From: Citrobacter braakii
Lineage (GTDB): Bacteria; Pseudomonadota; Gammaproteobacteria; Enterobacterales; Enterobacteriaceae
NCBI RefSeq assembly: GCF_002075345.1
Contig: NZ_NAEW01000002.1
Span: 248,001-312,000 of the forward strand
DNA length: 64,000 nucleotides
Direction of reading: 5' to 3'
The stretch's first letter is position 1; each line of letters opens with the position of its first letter. Below the pieces are notes generated by a model that made no database searches, was not told where the DNA came from, and saw only the letters and a program-made list of their open reading frames with translations. Shown in pieces: positions 1 through 9,075 of this stretch. The position numbers were made by a program, and so were the translations under genes.

Positions 1-1696
1 GCATGTCGCAGTCGATCAACAGCACGCGTTTGTTGGTCTGACTAACGACCGCCGCCAGGTTGGCGCAGACAAACGTTTTACCAATCGACGGGCTGACGCC
101 GGTCAGCATCAAGACGTTGTTGCGCGCCTGCATCATGGCAAAGTGCAGGCTGGTACGCAGGCTGCGGACCGCTTCTATCGCAAGATCCGTCGGATTCCCC
201 ACTGCCAGCAACTGGCTTTGCTTGTAGCGTTTCACGCCTTTAATGGTCTGCACGTTATCGCGTGCTTTTTGCCATTCTGATAGTGGAATGCTGGCATACA
301 CGCTGATGCCATGCTCTTCCAGCGCCTGTGGGCTTTCAATGCCGCGATTAAACAGGGAACGCAGCAGTACGCCCACCACTGAAAGCATCAAACCAAGAAT
401 GATGCTGCCGAGAATGATCAATGCCTTTTTCGGCTTCAGCACGCCTGGCTGGGCAATCGCGGGATCGACGATGCGCACATCTCCGACCGTACTGGCCTCG
501 GTAATCTTCAGCTCCTGCTGCTTGTTCAGCAGCTGCATATAGACCTGCTGGCCGGACTCCACGTCACGCGTCAGACGGACAATTTCCTGCTGCGTTTTCG
601 GCATCGCCGTTACGCGCCCGTTCAGCTTGCTTTTCTCATCTTCCAGCGCCTGGCGTTTTTCCAGCAAGGTGCGGTACGCAGGGTGCGCTTTGGTGAACAG
701 CTTGGAAATCTCCGCTTCTTTGAAGGTCAGCTCATTAAGCTGCGCATCAATATTCACCATGGAATCCAGCACCGCTTTGGCTTCCAGCGGCAAATCCACG
801 GAGTCTTTGTCCTGACGAAAGGCATTCAGCTTGTTTTCGGCAACGTCCAGCCGGTTACGTACCTCGGGCAGCTGCTTTGCCAGAAACGCCAGACTCTTGG
901 CGGCCTCTTCAGATTTACGCTCCACGTTTTGTTGCAGGTAGTTGCGGGTAATACTGTCAAGGATCTGGCGGATTTGCTCGCGGTCTTCGCCGGTAAAGGT
1001 CAGGCTCAGTACGCCAGTGTCTTTGCCGGTTTCCGTCACCATCAGATTATTTTGCAAGGTGTTGATCATGCCCAGCGTGGAGAATTTGCTGACGGTAAAT
1101 TGGCTCTCAGGGCTGGCATGGATCGCCTCGACCAGCATCGTCACGCCGTCATGTTTCAGCACCTGCCCAACCTGCCCCTGGGCGCTAAAACCCCCGTCAC
1201 TCACCAGCTGATAGCTTTTGTCATTCAGCACGCTTAGCGTGAAGGTCTGTTCATTCATTGCCTTTGGCAGCGTGAAAGTCGTCACGTTAACCGTTTCGTT
1301 CTGGCGACCCATCAACCGATCCCAACCCGCGCCAAAAATGGGGAACGTATCTTTGGTAACCGCGATATCCAGGTTGAGATCGTCTACCGTTTTCCCCAAT
1401 ACCAGCCGTGACTGGATGAGCTGAATTTCCGCTTCAGAGGCCGGAGGTTTGTTCGACAACGCCGAGCCAATATCCTGCACCAGTGAATTTCCGGTATTTT
1501 GCTCAATTTGCACCAGCGCGTCCGCACTGTAGATCGGAGTGGCAAATAGCGTGTAGACCGCTGCGCATAATGCAAATGCCGCAGTAATACCAAGCACCCA
1601 CCAGCGGGCTTCCACCACCGTTGCCACCAGACGACCAATATCGATTTCATCATTGCCCGTTACCGGCGCAGCAGACTGTTTTACTTTTTCTGTCAT
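1..1696 (-). CDS. wzc: Wzc, capsule tyrosine autokinase (C-terminus outside window)
   Basis: Inner-membrane polysaccharide co-polymerase and tyrosine autokinase that drives colanic acid polymerisation and export with Wza and is dephosphorylated by Wzb. About 565 residues are present. An N-terminal membrane segment follows the cytoplasmic start (around residues 30-50). A long periplasmic Wzz-like region with coiled-coil character follows, then a second membrane segment (around 425-445). The start of the kinase domain is visible: the Walker A stretch GVSPSIGKT, and at the very edge the Walker A' residues LLIDCDM. The rest of the kinase and the tyrosine tail lie beyond base 1. The start ATG (1694-1696) overlaps the wzb stop (ATGA), indicating translational coupling. 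Close match to E. coli Wzc throughout. Confidence 0.96.
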   Translation of the reverse strand, partial: MTEKVKQSAAPVTGNDEIDIGRLVATVVEARWWVLGITAAFALCAAVYTLFATPIYSADALVQIEQNTGNSLVQDIGSALSNKPPASEAEIQLIQSRLVLGKTVDDLNLDIAVTKDTFPIFGAGWDRLMGRQNETVNVTTFTLPKAMNEQTFTLSVLNDKSYQLVSDGGFSAQGQVGQVLKHDGVTMLVEAIHASPESQFTVSKFSTLGMINTLQNNLMVTETGKDTGVLSLTFTGEDREQIRQILDSITRNYLQQNVERKSEEAAKSLAFLAKQLPEVRNRLDVAENKLNAFRQDKDSVDLPLEAKAVLDSMVNIDAQLNELTFKEAEISKLFTKAHPAYRTLLEKRQALEDEKSKLNGRVTAMPKTQQEIVRLTRDVESGQQVYMQLLNKQQELKITEASTVGDVRIVDPAIAQPGVLKPKKALIILGSIILGLMLSVVGVLLRSLFNRGIESPQALEEHGISVYASIPLSEWQKARDNVQTIKGVKRYKQSQLLAVGNPTDLAIEAVRSLRTSLHFAMMQARNNVLMLTGVSPSIGKTFVCANLAAVVSQTNKRVLLIDCDM

Positions 1697-2142
1697 TGTT
1701 TTCCCTGCTCTGCGTTCAATGCCTGAGCCCATTGGCGGGCAGACCGTTCAAGTAATGCGTACACCGCGTCAAACGCATCACGGCTTTTACGATACGGATC
1801 GGGAATTTCGCGCTCGCTGTCCCAGTGACCAAACAACATCACTTTGCCGCGCATCTCCGGCACCATTTCACACAGGGCAGAGATATGGCGTTTTTCCATG
1901 GTCAGGATCAGGTCATACTCCCGGCACATTCGTCCCGAGATCTGCCGGGCACAATGATTCTCCAGTGACAGGTTGTGCGCCTGCGCCACGCTGATGGCGC
2001 ACGGGTCCGCGCCTTTGCCTACCAACGCCCCGAGACCGGCAGAAGAGACCGTCAGCGCCGGGTGAAATTGCCTTAACAAGCGCTCTGCCGTCGGAGAGCG
2101 GCAAATGTTCCCCACACAGACAACTAAGATTTTGTTAAACAT
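1693..2142 (-). CDS. wzb: Wzb, low-molecular-weight protein-tyrosine phosphatase
   Basis: Cytoplasmic phosphatase that removes phosphate from the tyrosine-rich tail of Wzc, allowing the phosphorylation cycle needed for colanic acid assembly. The protein is 149 aa, the usual family length. The catalytic P-loop CX5R is at Cys9-Arg15 followed by Ser16, and the general-acid Asp115 lies in the DPY motif (115-117). It lies 5 bp downstream of wza and overlaps wzc by 4 nt, so it is the middle gene of the wza-wzb-wzc operon. Confidence 0.97.
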   Translation of the reverse strand: MFNKILVVCVGNICRSPTAERLLRQFHPALTVSSAGLGALVGKGADPCAISVAQAHNLSLENHCARQISGRMCREYDLILTMEKRHISALCEMVPEMRGKVMLFGHWDSEREIPDPYRKSRDAFDAVYALLERSARQWAQALNAEQGKQ

Positions 2143-2147
2143 GACGA

Positions 2148-3287
2148 TTACCAGTTGTGAAGGTCGCTGGCCGTGTCCGTCATATAGCGAACACCGCTAA
2201 TAGTCGGCAGCAACTGATTGATCAAACGGTTCCAGCGAGCAACCGGCGCGGTAGTGACGTACACCACATCGTATGGCTGGAGTCGGAATGACGTCGCCAT
2301 CACCAGCGATGTCGCATCGGACATATCAAGCTGATAGATATTGGCAATCTTGCCGTTGTTCCCGCCCTCGCCTTTCAATGGACGAATAACGAAAATGCCG
2401 CTGGCGTTGGAGGTGGTCAGGTCGATACCTTCTGCGTTGCCGAGTGCTTCGGTTAGCGTCATGCCGCTGAAGTCCATTTTGAGGGTGCTCTGTTTTTTCA
2501 CTTCCCCCATCACGAAGACTTTCAAATCGTCATTACGCGGAACAAACAGGATGTCGCCAGGATAGAGCAGACGGTTCTGGCTCAGGTCGCCATTTTGCAT
2601 TAGCGCTTGCAGTGAAATACGTTGCTCCTGCCCTTTATGAGTCAGTACAACGTTGCGCCAGTCTGCCGCCTCGGTGAGACCGCCTGCGGCGTTAATGGCA
2701 TCGAGAATGGTAAGCGGCACGTTGGTGATGGCCTGCTGGCCGGATTTGTTCACCTGCCCGGAGACATAGGCCTTCTGCGAACGGAAAGCGGCGATATTAA
2801 CGTCCACCTGCGGGTCAGCAATGTACTTCGCTAAGCGCCCGGTAATATCACTACGAATTTCGGCCAACGTTTTCCCTGACACGCTAACTTTGCCGATGTA
2901 GGGGTAAAACATGGTGCCATCAGGCTGCACCCAGTTGCCGGCATCACTTGAGCTACGATACTGTCCGGCCGGCGTGGTGAGTTCAGGATGATCCCAGACG
3001 GTGACATTCAGGACATCGCCCGGGCCGACCCGGTACTGATACCCGGAAATCTCCTGGTCGAGAGACATATTAGGCTGCGCAACATTTGGTCGGGGACGTA
3101 ATTGTTCGACCAGTCGAGGGGTGAGTGGATAAACATTCACCATGCGATCGATATCAAAATCAGCGTCCTGCTGTTTAATCACATCTTTGCCCATCGTAGA
3201 CATATTGCTGCCCGGAAGCACGGTACAACCGTTTATCAAGATTACCGATACCAATACAGGCATCAATTTAAGTTTGGATTTCATCAT
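2148..3287 (-). CDS. wza: Wza, outer-membrane polysaccharide export lipoprotein
   Basis: Octameric outer-membrane translocon for capsular polysaccharide (colanic acid). It has a 379-aa precursor. The signal peptide ends in a lipobox (I-N-G-Cys21), so Cys21 is the predicted lipidated N-terminus. The polysaccharide-export and SLBB beta-grasp domains occupy roughly residues 85-340. The last about 35 residues form the amphipathic helix that in E. coli Wza builds the outer-membrane barrel, ending in a conserved HNW. First gene of the leftward capsule operon; its long leader carries a JUMPstart/ops element. Confidence 0.97.
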   Translation of the reverse strand: MMKSKLKLMPVLVSVILINGCTVLPGSNMSTMGKDVIKQQDADFDIDRMVNVYPLTPRLVEQLRPRPNVAQPNMSLDQEISGYQYRVGPGDVLNVTVWDHPELTTPAGQYRSSSDAGNWVQPDGTMFYPYIGKVSVSGKTLAEIRSDITGRLAKYIADPQVDVNIAAFRSQKAYVSGQVNKSGQQAITNVPLTILDAINAAGGLTEAADWRNVVLTHKGQEQRISLQALMQNGDLSQNRLLYPGDILFVPRNDDLKVFVMGEVKKQSTLKMDFSGMTLTEALGNAEGIDLTTSNASGIFVIRPLKGEGGNNGKIANIYQLDMSDATSLVMATSFRLQPYDVVYVTTAPVARWNRLINQLLPTISGVRYMTDTASDLHNW

Positions 3288-3464
3288 TGATTATTTATCA
3301 CTTTGGCAGAGTAATTATCATGTGCGATCTAAATAGCGACTTCGCCTGTACGCATTTACCTTGCCGTTAATTGAAAAGGAATTTAACTGGCATCTGTCCT
3401 AAAAAAAATGAATTCATCTGCGGTCTCTTGACAGAATAATTTAGGCTCGTCTCAGGCGACCAGA

Positions 3465-3504
3465 CACGCTACCGCCCCTGGCTTCATTAGCTACCAATGC
3501 ACTG
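3465..3504 (-). promoter_or_regulatory. JUMPstart element with ops (RfaH recruitment) site
   Basis: Read on the minus strand, a 40-bp JUMPstart sequence starts with CAGTGC at 3504 and ends with the ops element GGCGGTAGCGTG at 3465-3476. It lies about 180 bp upstream of the wza start, in the untranslated leader. In established systems ops pauses RNA polymerase and loads the antiterminator RfaH, which allows transcription of long surface-polysaccharide operons. The sequence match is direct; action of RfaH here is inferred. Confidence 0.93.
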
Positions 3505-3941
3505 ATTAATTTAAATTTTTATCTTCCCCTTTATTTTCATCACATTCACAGCGGGAACGCATCAGGAATAGCGCCGCTGGTTGATAAGGAAATATTTATC
3601 TTTTGATTATTACCGGAGGAATTGTTGCAGCTAAGCGAATATCAGGCAAGGTAACAAGTTACCGACAACTTGCTTTTAAGATTAATATTAAGCGTTGAAT
3701 TTGTATATTTTTAGGATTTTATTGATATTGACAACATTAATATAGAAATATTCCACCTGCGATATTTCTTAAAGAGTTTTGGATTAATAATATTATTTCC
3801 TGTAGTTACATTAAGGCTAATATCCCGTACCTGATTGTAATAGGCTACAGAGAAATCCCTCCTCGCCATTGCATTTTTCGCCAGTTTTACCCATGATCGA
3901 ATTGTGACAATTGTCATACAACTATGGGTATAGCATTTACT
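3505..3941. other. wza-yegH divergent intergenic region
   Basis: AT-rich divergent spacer upstream of the wza leader and of yegH. It should hold the wza promoter and its RcsA-RcsB site. The best RcsAB-like match I see is at 3743-3756 (minus strand, 10 of 14 against TAAGAATATTCCTA), with a weaker one near 3762-3777; neither is decisive. Open frames here have no family resemblance and look like chance. Confidence 0.45.
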
Positions 3942-5525
3942 ATGGAATGGATTGCCGATCCGTCAATCTGGGCCGGACTCGTCACGCTAATCGTGATCGA
4001 ACTTGTTCTTGGCATTGATAATCTTGTTTTTATTGCCATCCTCGCGGAGAAACTGCCTCCAGCCCAGCGGGATAAGGCGCGTATTACCGGGCTACTGCTG
4101 GCGATGGTCATGCGCTTGCTGCTGTTGGCATCAATATCATGGCTGGTAACGCTGACCACGCCGCTGTTCAGCATTCGCAGCCTGAGCTTCAGCGCGCGCG
4201 ATCTGATCATGCTGTTCGGCGGTTTCTTCCTGCTGTTTAAAGCCACCATGGAGCTAAACGAACGGCTGGAAGGCAAAGACAGCGAGAACCCGACCCAGCG
4301 TAAAGGCGCTAAGTTCTGGGGCGTCGTCGCGCAAATAGTCGTGCTGGACGCCATCTTCTCCCTGGATTCCGTCATTACCGCCGTGGGGATGGTCGATCAC
4401 CTGGCGGTAATGATGGCTGCGGTGATTATTGCCATCAGCCTGATGGTGCTTGCCAGCAAGTCGCTGACGCGCTTTGTCAACAGCCATCCCACTATCGTCA
4501 TTCTGTGCCTGAGCTTCTTGCTGATGATTGGTTTCAGTCTGGTCGCCGATGGGTTTGGTTTCCATATTCCGAAAGGTTACCTGTACGCCGCCATCGGCTT
4601 CTCGGTCATGATAGAAGCATTGAACCAGTTAGCTATCTTTAACCGCCGTCGCTTCCTGTCAGCCAACCATACCCTGCGCCAGCGCACCGCCGAGGCGGTA
4701 ATGCGACTGCTGAGCGGGCAAAAAGAAGACGCCGAACTGGATGCCGAAACCGCGGCCATGCTGGCAGACCATCATGAAGGCCAAATTTTTGCCCCTCAGG
4801 AACGGCGGATGATTGAACGTGTGCTGAACCTTAATCAGCGTACTGTCAGCAGTATCATGACCTCGCGCCATGATATTGAGCACATCGACCTCAATGCGCC
4901 GGAAACAGAAATCCGCGCTTTGCTGGAAAAAAACCAGCATACGCGTCTGGTGGTCACCGGCGAAGATGAGCAGGAAGACTTGCTGGGCGTGGTGCATGTC
5001 ATCGACCTGCTGCAGCAATCTCTTCGCGGCGAGCCGCTCGACTTACGCGTCTTGATTCGCCAGCCGTTGGTGTTCCCGGAAACTCTGCCGCTGCTTCCGG
5101 CGCTGGAGCAGTTCCGTAACGCCCGGACGCACTTCGCTTTTGTGGCCGATGAATTTGGGTCAGTTGAAGGGATTGTAACGCTCAGTGACGTGATGGAAAC
5201 CATCGCCGGTAACCTGCCAAATGAGGTAGAGGAGATTGACGCCCGCCATGACATTCAGAAAAACGCGGATGGTTCATGGACCGCAAACGGACACATGCCG
5301 CTGGAAGATCTGGTGCAGTACGTGCCTATCCCGTTAGATGATAAGCGTGAATATCACACCATTGCCGGACTGTTAATGGAGTATTTGCAGCGCATCCCGA
5401 AAACCGGGGAGGAAGTTCAGGTTGGCGACTATCGACTAAAAACCCTGCAGGTGGAAAATCATCGCGTGCAAAAAGTCCAACTGATACCGCTGCACAGTGA
5501 AGAAGAGATGGATTACGAGGTGTAA
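3942..5525 (+). CDS. yegH: YegH, TerC-like membrane protein with CBS pair and CorC/HlyC domain
   Basis: Inner-membrane protein of 527 aa, identical in length to E. coli YegH. Residues about 1-240 form a TerC-family membrane domain with about seven hydrophobic segments; the [12 protein letters not shown] and DAIFSLDSV motifs carry the conserved acidic residues of that family. A CBS-domain pair lies around 300-420, and a CorC/HlyC transporter-associated domain at the C-terminus. TerC relatives are linked to metal export, but the substrate of YegH is not known. I chose the ATG at 3942 because it gives the family N-terminus [10 protein letters not shown]; an in-frame ATG at 3924 would add six residues. 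Divergent from wza, convergent with asmA. Confidence 0.93.
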   Translation: MEWIADPSIWAGLVTLIVIELVLGIDNLVFIAILAEKLPPAQRDKARITGLLLAMVMRLLLLASISWLVTLTTPLFSIRSLSFSARDLIMLFGGFFLLFKATMELNERLEGKDSENPTQRKGAKFWGVVAQIVVLDAIFSLDSVITAVGMVDHLAVMMAAVIIAISLMVLASKSLTRFVNSHPTIVILCLSFLLMIGFSLVADGFGFHIPKGYLYAAIGFSVMIEALNQLAIFNRRRFLSANHTLRQRTAEAVMRLLSGQKEDAELDAETAAMLADHHEGQIFAPQERRMIERVLNLNQRTVSSIMTSRHDIEHIDLNAPETEIRALLEKNQHTRLVVTGEDEQEDLLGVVHVIDLLQQSLRGEPLDLRVLIRQPLVFPETLPLLPALEQFRNARTHFAFVADEFGSVEGIVTLSDVMETIAGNLPNEVEEIDARHDIQKNADGSWTANGHMPLEDLVQYVPIPLDDKREYHTIAGLLMEYLQRIPKTGEEVQVGDYRLKTLQVENHRVQKVQLIPLHSEEEMDYEV

Positions 5526-5532
5526 ATCACGA

Positions 5533-5561
5533 GCCGGAGGCGGCATCAACCGCCATCCGGC
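5533..5561. terminator. REP-like hairpin between yegH and asmA
   Basis: GC-rich inverted repeat, GCCGGAGGCGG at 5533-5543 pairing with the segment ending CCATCCGGC at 5561. It sits between the convergent 3' ends of yegH and asmA. The sequence resembles the REP/PU palindrome of enterobacteria and lacks a U-tract, so it is more likely a REP that protects 3' ends than a classical terminator. Confidence 0.6.
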
Positions 5562-5569
5562 AATATGAA

Positions 5570-7420
5570 TCAGAGTTTATCCAGCAACTTTTTAACATCT
5601 TTACCGTTGCGGGAGTCTTTATTGCGATCGGCCCAGTCGTTAAGGCGACGTTTCGCTTCATCCTGCAAATGCTTACGCAAAATCTGGTCGACCTGCAGAC
5701 TGTAGTTTAGCGCCTGCCACTGACCGTAGACTCTGAGAGGAACTGGGGTAGCCTTCAGGAAGTTAATCAGCTTACTTTCGCCATCCCAGCCGCCCAGCAC
5801 GCGAATGTTAAACAGCGTGTCGCAATTCAGCTTCACCAGATCCAGCGTTCCCTTGCCGGTCAGCGCCAGCATCGCCGACTCACCCGCCATGTTATCCAGC
5901 GTAACCTCGCCGTTATCCAGCGTCATATCGGTTACAAAATGATCCAACCGGGTCACGTTATCCAGGTTTTGCTGAGCTTTAACATCCCCACCGTTACGCT
6001 CGACGGCCTGTTGTATCATCTGCTGGAAGTTCATTCCTTCCATTCGCGTATCGCTCATTTCGACATGGGCCTGCCCTTGCCAGCTATGACGAAACGCCTG
6101 GGCATCAATATCTGAGCCAGAGAAATCCCCTGCCAGTGATAGCTTACCGGTGAGGGCGATGGGGTAGTTGAAGGCTTTCAGAATAGTACCAATTTCTACG
6201 CCTTCCAGGCGCGGATGGAAGACAGCTCGCGGTTGTCCTTTTCTGGCATCCAGCATACCAGGAAGCGACACCAGCCCACCGTCACTTTTCCCCTGCAACT
6301 GCGTAACGTTCAATAAGCCGAACTGGTTGTCAATTTTTGCCGAGACATTGTCAAACACCATTTTCCGCCACAGCACTTTGTCAGCTTGCAAAGCGATGTC
6401 TGCCGAAAATCCCTTCAGTCCCTGATACGAAACGGCATCAACTTGAGAAGCAATAACGGGGCGCGCCAGCGTTGACTGACTCTGACCTTGCTGAATCTCA
6501 CCGTTCGTCGTCACAGCCTCACGCTGTACGAGCAGATTGTCCAGATTGAGCTGACCAAACTTCAGGTCGACGGCCCATTCTGGTTTATCCAACAATGTCA
6601 CATAAGCTTGCCCGGCGAGAGAGCTGTCGTTAGCGGTCAAATGAATCTGGCTAAACGCGAGCTGTTTTTTCTCTTCCAGCCACTGCGCCTGAAACTGTCC
6701 CTGACCTTTGATCCCCTGCGTCGGTAGATCGGCCCCCTGCAGTTGCCAGCTTAGCTGCTCAATATTCGCGGATAAGTTATGCGGATAGTCGGAGGCATCA
6801 ACGCTGCCGTTGAAGGATAATGCGAGGTCACGCTGATCGCGGTTAACGCGCCCGGAGAAATCAAACGTGCCGCGGTGCTGGTTATCCTGTTCCATCTCCA
6901 GACGAATATCGCGAACCGTGATCTGTTCATCGTCTTCATGCTGGAATACCAGAACACTATCGGCAACACGCAGGCGGGCAATATCAAACGACCATCCTCT
7001 GTCTTCAGCCAGGTCGGGCAACGTATTGTCTTTTGGGGCAACGGGCGCATCTTCGCCGCGCACCGCTTCAGTTTGCGGGGTCAGTTGAATCACCGCGCCT
7101 TTGAGCATCACCTGCTTCACACTGAGCTGGTGACTCAACAGCGGCCACAACGCGACGTCAAGACGCATATTGTCGGCACGAATCAGGGGTTCGCTGGCGC
7201 CTTCAGCCGTTAACACCATGCGCCCCGAGAGGATACTCAGCTGTGGCCATACGTGCCAACGCAGAGGGCCATCTAACTGCAGCTGATATCCGCTACGCGC
7301 AGCAACCTGCTTGACCATATATGCGCGGAAATCATTCGGATTCACCAACAGTACTAACGCAGAAAAACCGGCCACCAGCACGACCAGTAGAATCATCAGC
7401 GTCGTCAGAAATCGTCTCAT
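5570..7420 (-). CDS. asmA: AsmA, inner-membrane-anchored outer-membrane assembly protein
   Basis: Founding member of the AsmA family: one N-terminal membrane anchor (about residues 5-27) followed by a large periplasmic domain. It was found through suppression of assembly-defective OmpF and influences lipopolysaccharide levels; the wider family is implicated in phospholipid transport between the membranes. 616 aa against 617 in E. coli. The ATG at 7420 gives MRRFLTTLMILL and follows a GGGGATAG ribosome site; a longer frame from 7501 would run into dcd and is rejected. It lies 25 bp downstream of dcd and is probably cotranscribed. Confidence 0.95.
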   Translation of the reverse strand: MRRFLTTLMILLVVLVAGFSALVLLVNPNDFRAYMVKQVAARSGYQLQLDGPLRWHVWPQLSILSGRMVLTAEGASEPLIRADNMRLDVALWPLLSHQLSVKQVMLKGAVIQLTPQTEAVRGEDAPVAPKDNTLPDLAEDRGWSFDIARLRVADSVLVFQHEDDEQITVRDIRLEMEQDNQHRGTFDFSGRVNRDQRDLALSFNGSVDASDYPHNLSANIEQLSWQLQGADLPTQGIKGQGQFQAQWLEEKKQLAFSQIHLTANDSSLAGQAYVTLLDKPEWAVDLKFGQLNLDNLLVQREAVTTNGEIQQGQSQSTLARPVIASQVDAVSYQGLKGFSADIALQADKVLWRKMVFDNVSAKIDNQFGLLNVTQLQGKSDGGLVSLPGMLDARKGQPRAVFHPRLEGVEIGTILKAFNYPIALTGKLSLAGDFSGSDIDAQAFRHSWQGQAHVEMSDTRMEGMNFQQMIQQAVERNGGDVKAQQNLDNVTRLDHFVTDMTLDNGEVTLDNMAGESAMLALTGKGTLDLVKLNCDTLFNIRVLGGWDGESKLINFLKATPVPLRVYGQWQALNYSLQVDQILRKHLQDEAKRRLNDWADRNKDSRNGKDVKKLLDKL

Positions 7421-7445
7421 GCTATCCCCAATGGACTGAAAATAC

Positions 7446-8027
7446 TCAGTCTTTATCGATCCGGCTGGCAACGGCGCCCTGCTGATCGCGATACTTTGCA
7501 TCCTGACGACGGTTGTAAGGTCGCGCCGCCGGACCGGAAAGCGGTTCGAAGCTTAATGCGCCAATCGGCATGCCAGGACGCAGGGCCAGCGGTAGTTTTC
7601 CGGAGTTGTAAAACTCCAGTACGATACAGCCAGACCAGCCCGGATCGATACGGTGTGCGGTGACGTGTACCATCAGTCCCAGACGCGCCAGCGAAGAACG
7701 GCCATCTAACCAACCCACAAGATCGGAAGGCAGCGTCACGGATTCGAACGTCACTGCCAGCGCCAGTTCGCCCGGATGCAGGAAAAATGCCTCGCCGTCT
7801 TTGAGGACGATTTCATCACTCATCACGCGATCCAGCGCGGCGCTGACTTCATCTTTCGGTCCGCTCAGATCGATATACGCCGCCGTATGCCCGCGGAACG
7901 TACGGAATTTGTTGCCAAGGCGCACATCTACCGTGGCGCCGTTGATTCGCTCGACAGGAGGGCGTGGATTGATCGACAGACGACCTTGATCCAACCAGGC
8001 TTCAATATCTCGGTCACATAAACGCAT
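7446..8027 (-). CDS. dcd: dCTP deaminase
   Basis: Converts dCTP to dUTP and ammonia, the main source of dUMP for thymidylate synthesis in enterobacteria. 193 aa, exactly the E. coli length. Conserved residues are in place: Arg115 in the SSLARLG segment, the [11 protein letters not shown] loop (121-131) and catalytic Glu138 in VLEFYNSG. It lies between udk and asmA on the same strand, the standard enterobacterial order. Confidence 0.97.
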   Translation of the reverse strand: MRLCDRDIEAWLDQGRLSINPRPPVERINGATVDVRLGNKFRTFRGHTAAYIDLSGPKDEVSAALDRVMSDEIVLKDGEAFFLHPGELALAVTFESVTLPSDLVGWLDGRSSLARLGLMVHVTAHRIDPGWSGCIVLEFYNSGKLPLALRPGMPIGALSFEPLSGPAARPYNRRQDAKYRDQQGAVASRIDKD

Positions 8028-8053
8028 GGCACTTTCTCCTTTCGTGCTTCAAC

Positions 8054-8078
8054 CCCTTAATGCCAGGTGCATTAAGGG
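8054..8078. repeat. Perfect 10-bp inverted repeat between udk and dcd
   Basis: CCCTTAATGC (8054-8063) and GCATTAAGGG (8069-8078) form a perfect stem with a 5-base loop. It lies in the 91-bp gap after the udk stop and about 27 bp before the dcd start. There is no U-run on either side, so it is not a standard terminator; it could be an RNA-processing or stabilising hairpin in the udk-dcd-asmA transcript. Confidence 0.6.
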
Positions 8079-8118
8079 TGAACCAGGTTATCACTGAACG
8101 GTACACAATTCGCTGAAC

Positions 8119-8760
8119 TTATTCAAAGAACTGACTGATTTTAGCCTTCAGAATATCGATGGCGATGCGGTTTTTACCCCCGCGCGGCACAATGATGTCG
8201 GCGTATTGTTTTGAAGGCTCAATAAATTGCAGGAACATCGGACGGACGGTTTTCTGATATTGCGCCATCACTGAATCCATTGAACGACCGCGTTCGTTCA
8301 CATCGCGCTTGATACGGCGCATCAGGCAAATATCCAGCGGGGTATCAACAAAAATAGAGAAGTTCATCTCATCACGCAAACGCGCATCCGTCAGCAGCAA
8401 AATGCCTTCCAGGATGATGACTTTCTTGGGTTCGATATGAATAGTGTCTTGCGTGCGCGTGTGCTCAACGTAGCTGTACACCGGCAGCTCAATGGCACTA
8501 CCGCGTTTCAGCGTTTGCAGATGTTGGAACAGCAGGCTGTGATCCATCGCGTTCGGATGGTCGTAGTTGGTTTTTACACGCTCTTCCATCGATAGATGGC
8601 TTTGATCTTTGTAATAGCTGTCTTCGGGAATAACGCCAATATGTTCGTCACCGACTTGTTCACGCAATTCGCGATAAAGAGTACTGGCAATAAGACTCTT
8701 GCCGGAAGCCGATGCGCCGGCAATGCCGATAATGACGCACTGATGGGACTGATCAGTCAT
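8119..8760 (-). CDS. udk: Uridine kinase
   Basis: Phosphorylates uridine and cytidine with GTP or ATP in pyrimidine salvage. 213 aa, the usual size. The P-loop GASASGKS occupies residues 15-22, and the phosphoribulokinase/uridine kinase fold continues with [10 protein letters not shown] and the LEGILLL strand. First gene of the leftward udk-dcd-asmA group. Its start is followed upstream by a 315-bp divergent region shared with dgcE. Confidence 0.97.
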   Translation of the reverse strand: MTDQSHQCVIIGIAGASASGKSLIASTLYRELREQVGDEHIGVIPEDSYYKDQSHLSMEERVKTNYDHPNAMDHSLLFQHLQTLKRGSAIELPVYSYVEHTRTQDTIHIEPKKVIILEGILLLTDARLRDEMNFSIFVDTPLDICLMRRIKRDVNERGRSMDSVMAQYQKTVRPMFLQFIEPSKQYADIIVPRGGKNRIAIDILKAKISQFFE

Positions 8761-9075
8761 AAATTTAGCGACCTGATTAACCTGGATGTTAGGAAGGGCG
8801 GCGCCGAAACGCCAAACGCGGCAATTATAGGGATTTCAGCGGCGCGACGCCAGCCCAGGCTGCACCAATGCCTTCCCTGTCGCAAATTAAAACGGTCATA
8901 TTTAAAGCATGCGCTACATTTATTCGCCAGCCTTAGTAATTAATAGCTTGAGAGTGTTAATTTATGAGCAGCTGGCGTATAAATTGTAAATTATTTGTAC
9001 TAGCATAAACCCAGATTAAATGTGATGCGTCCGGCATCTCTACTGGGCGACAACGGCTATTTGGGTAGAGTGGTA
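8761..9075. other. udk-dgcE divergent promoter region
   Basis: 315 bp between divergent start codons. The udk side is GC-rich and the dgcE side is AT-rich (8930-9020), as expected for two promoters. I find no hairpin, repeat or recognisable operator. An in-frame ATG at 9022 lies 18 codons before the chosen dgcE start and is not supported by the family N-terminus. Confidence 0.5.

Noticed and set aside
3711-3917. 68-codon frame in the wza-yegH spacer
   Set aside because: Low-complexity AT-rich frame without family resemblance or ribosome site, in a known promoter region.
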